Assembly: GCF_014138625.1 (NCBI RefSeq)
Contig: NZ_JACJHY010000003.1
Coordinates: 248,001 to 312,000, forward strand
Reading direction: 5' to 3'
Length of the DNA stretch: 64,000 nucleotides
DNA from: Aminobacter ciceronei
GTDB lineage: Bacteria > Pseudomonadota > Alphaproteobacteria > Rhizobiales > Rhizobiaceae
Shown here piece after piece: positions 63,841-64,000 of this stretch (the stretch's first letter is position 1; every line of letters begins with the position of its first letter). The notes below the pieces were generated by a model. It had not been told where the DNA came from. It worked only from the letters and a program-made list of their open reading frames with translations, and made no database searches. Made by a program: the position numbers and the translations under genes.

Positions 63841-63987
63841 CGGCTAAATCGATTTGCAGCGGCAATGGCCGTAAATCATTGCTGCCTTGCAACATTCGAC
63901 GAATTGACCGTGCGCGTTTTGCATGCCAAACGCCCGAAAACTTTATTTAGAACGCCCCTGCGGCGCCGGAATTCTGGAGCGCATCTC

Positions 63988-64000
63988 ATGACCGATACTG
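63988..64000 (+). CDS. Start of a further gene (truncated by the window)
   Basis: ATGACCGATACTG preceded by TGGAGCGCATCTC looks like a start with a ribosome binding site, 147 bp after the hydantoinase gene. Only four codons are visible (MTDT), so nothing can be said about its product. Confidence 0.5.

Overview
The window is a GC-rich, densely coding bacterial chromosome segment. Gene content and order point to an alphaproteobacterium of the Hyphomicrobiales (rhizobia; probably Phyllobacteriaceae such as Mesorhizobium or Aminobacter). The clues are an Irr-type iron box in front of mbfA, HWE-family kinases, a SigF/NrsF pair, the rph-hrcA divergent pair, CTTG...CTATAT-type promoters and typical rhizobial intergenic mosaic repeats. 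I saw no rRNA, tRNA, CRISPR array, prophage or IS element. It reads as ordinary chromosomal backbone with small accessory modules.

Layout. 1-6701: the kdpABCDE potassium uptake and sensing operon, with kdpA cut by the window edge. 6769-10016: a frameshifted Pr6Pr-type membrane gene, then gyrB. 10017-15600: an HWE sensor kinase facing a single-domain response regulator, an FMN reductase, a cytochrome P450 and an acylphosphatase. 15710-25545: housekeeping genes (DUF3297, yraN-rsmI, the rph-VOC-rdgB-hemW-phosphatase operon, hrcA, a YiiX/NlpC-like hydrolase, a CYTH/CHAD pair). 25595-29388: a CecR/YbiH-like TetR gene with a perfect palindromic operator, then HlyD, ABC ATPase and ABC-2 permease genes. 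29476-35173: DUF2066, Irr-controlled mbfA, small dimeric alpha-beta barrel genes, DUF1127, ArsR, a 0.7-kb gene-poor stretch, and a GST. 35443-37073: a DGPF/YciI protein with its ECF42-type sigma factor. 37063-40590: a TAXI-TRAP transporter with DUF1850. 40708-49418: cysK, LysE, Hsp70-like (YegD), SulP, XRE, PAP2, Tat-exported PhoX behind a Pho box, and a small DMT protein.

49586-55442 is the most distinctive block: a Cys-containing secreted protein, an unknown protein, a GNAT, and then a bufferin-type locus. In the latter bufA (Cys-rich exported peptide), bufB (DUF692/MNIO iron enzyme), bufC (DUF2063) and doxX run leftwards. The SigF-type ECF sigma factor and its membrane anti-sigma NrsF run rightwards from the same 192-bp control region. 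The two divergent promoters share a GTAAC...CGAA motif, and a perfect 26-bp hairpin separates bufA from bufB. This looks like a metal-stress-induced, enzyme-modified metallophore system with its own sensor.

55500-64000: lepA, a Tat-exported FAD oxidoreductase (spermidine dehydrogenase-like), DUF1579, a small lipoprotein, a Fer4_19 + double CDGSH protein, a hydantoinase/oxoprolinase, and the first codons of one more gene. Several intergenic gaps here carry a mosaic repeat family whose central hairpin is kept in shape but not in sequence.
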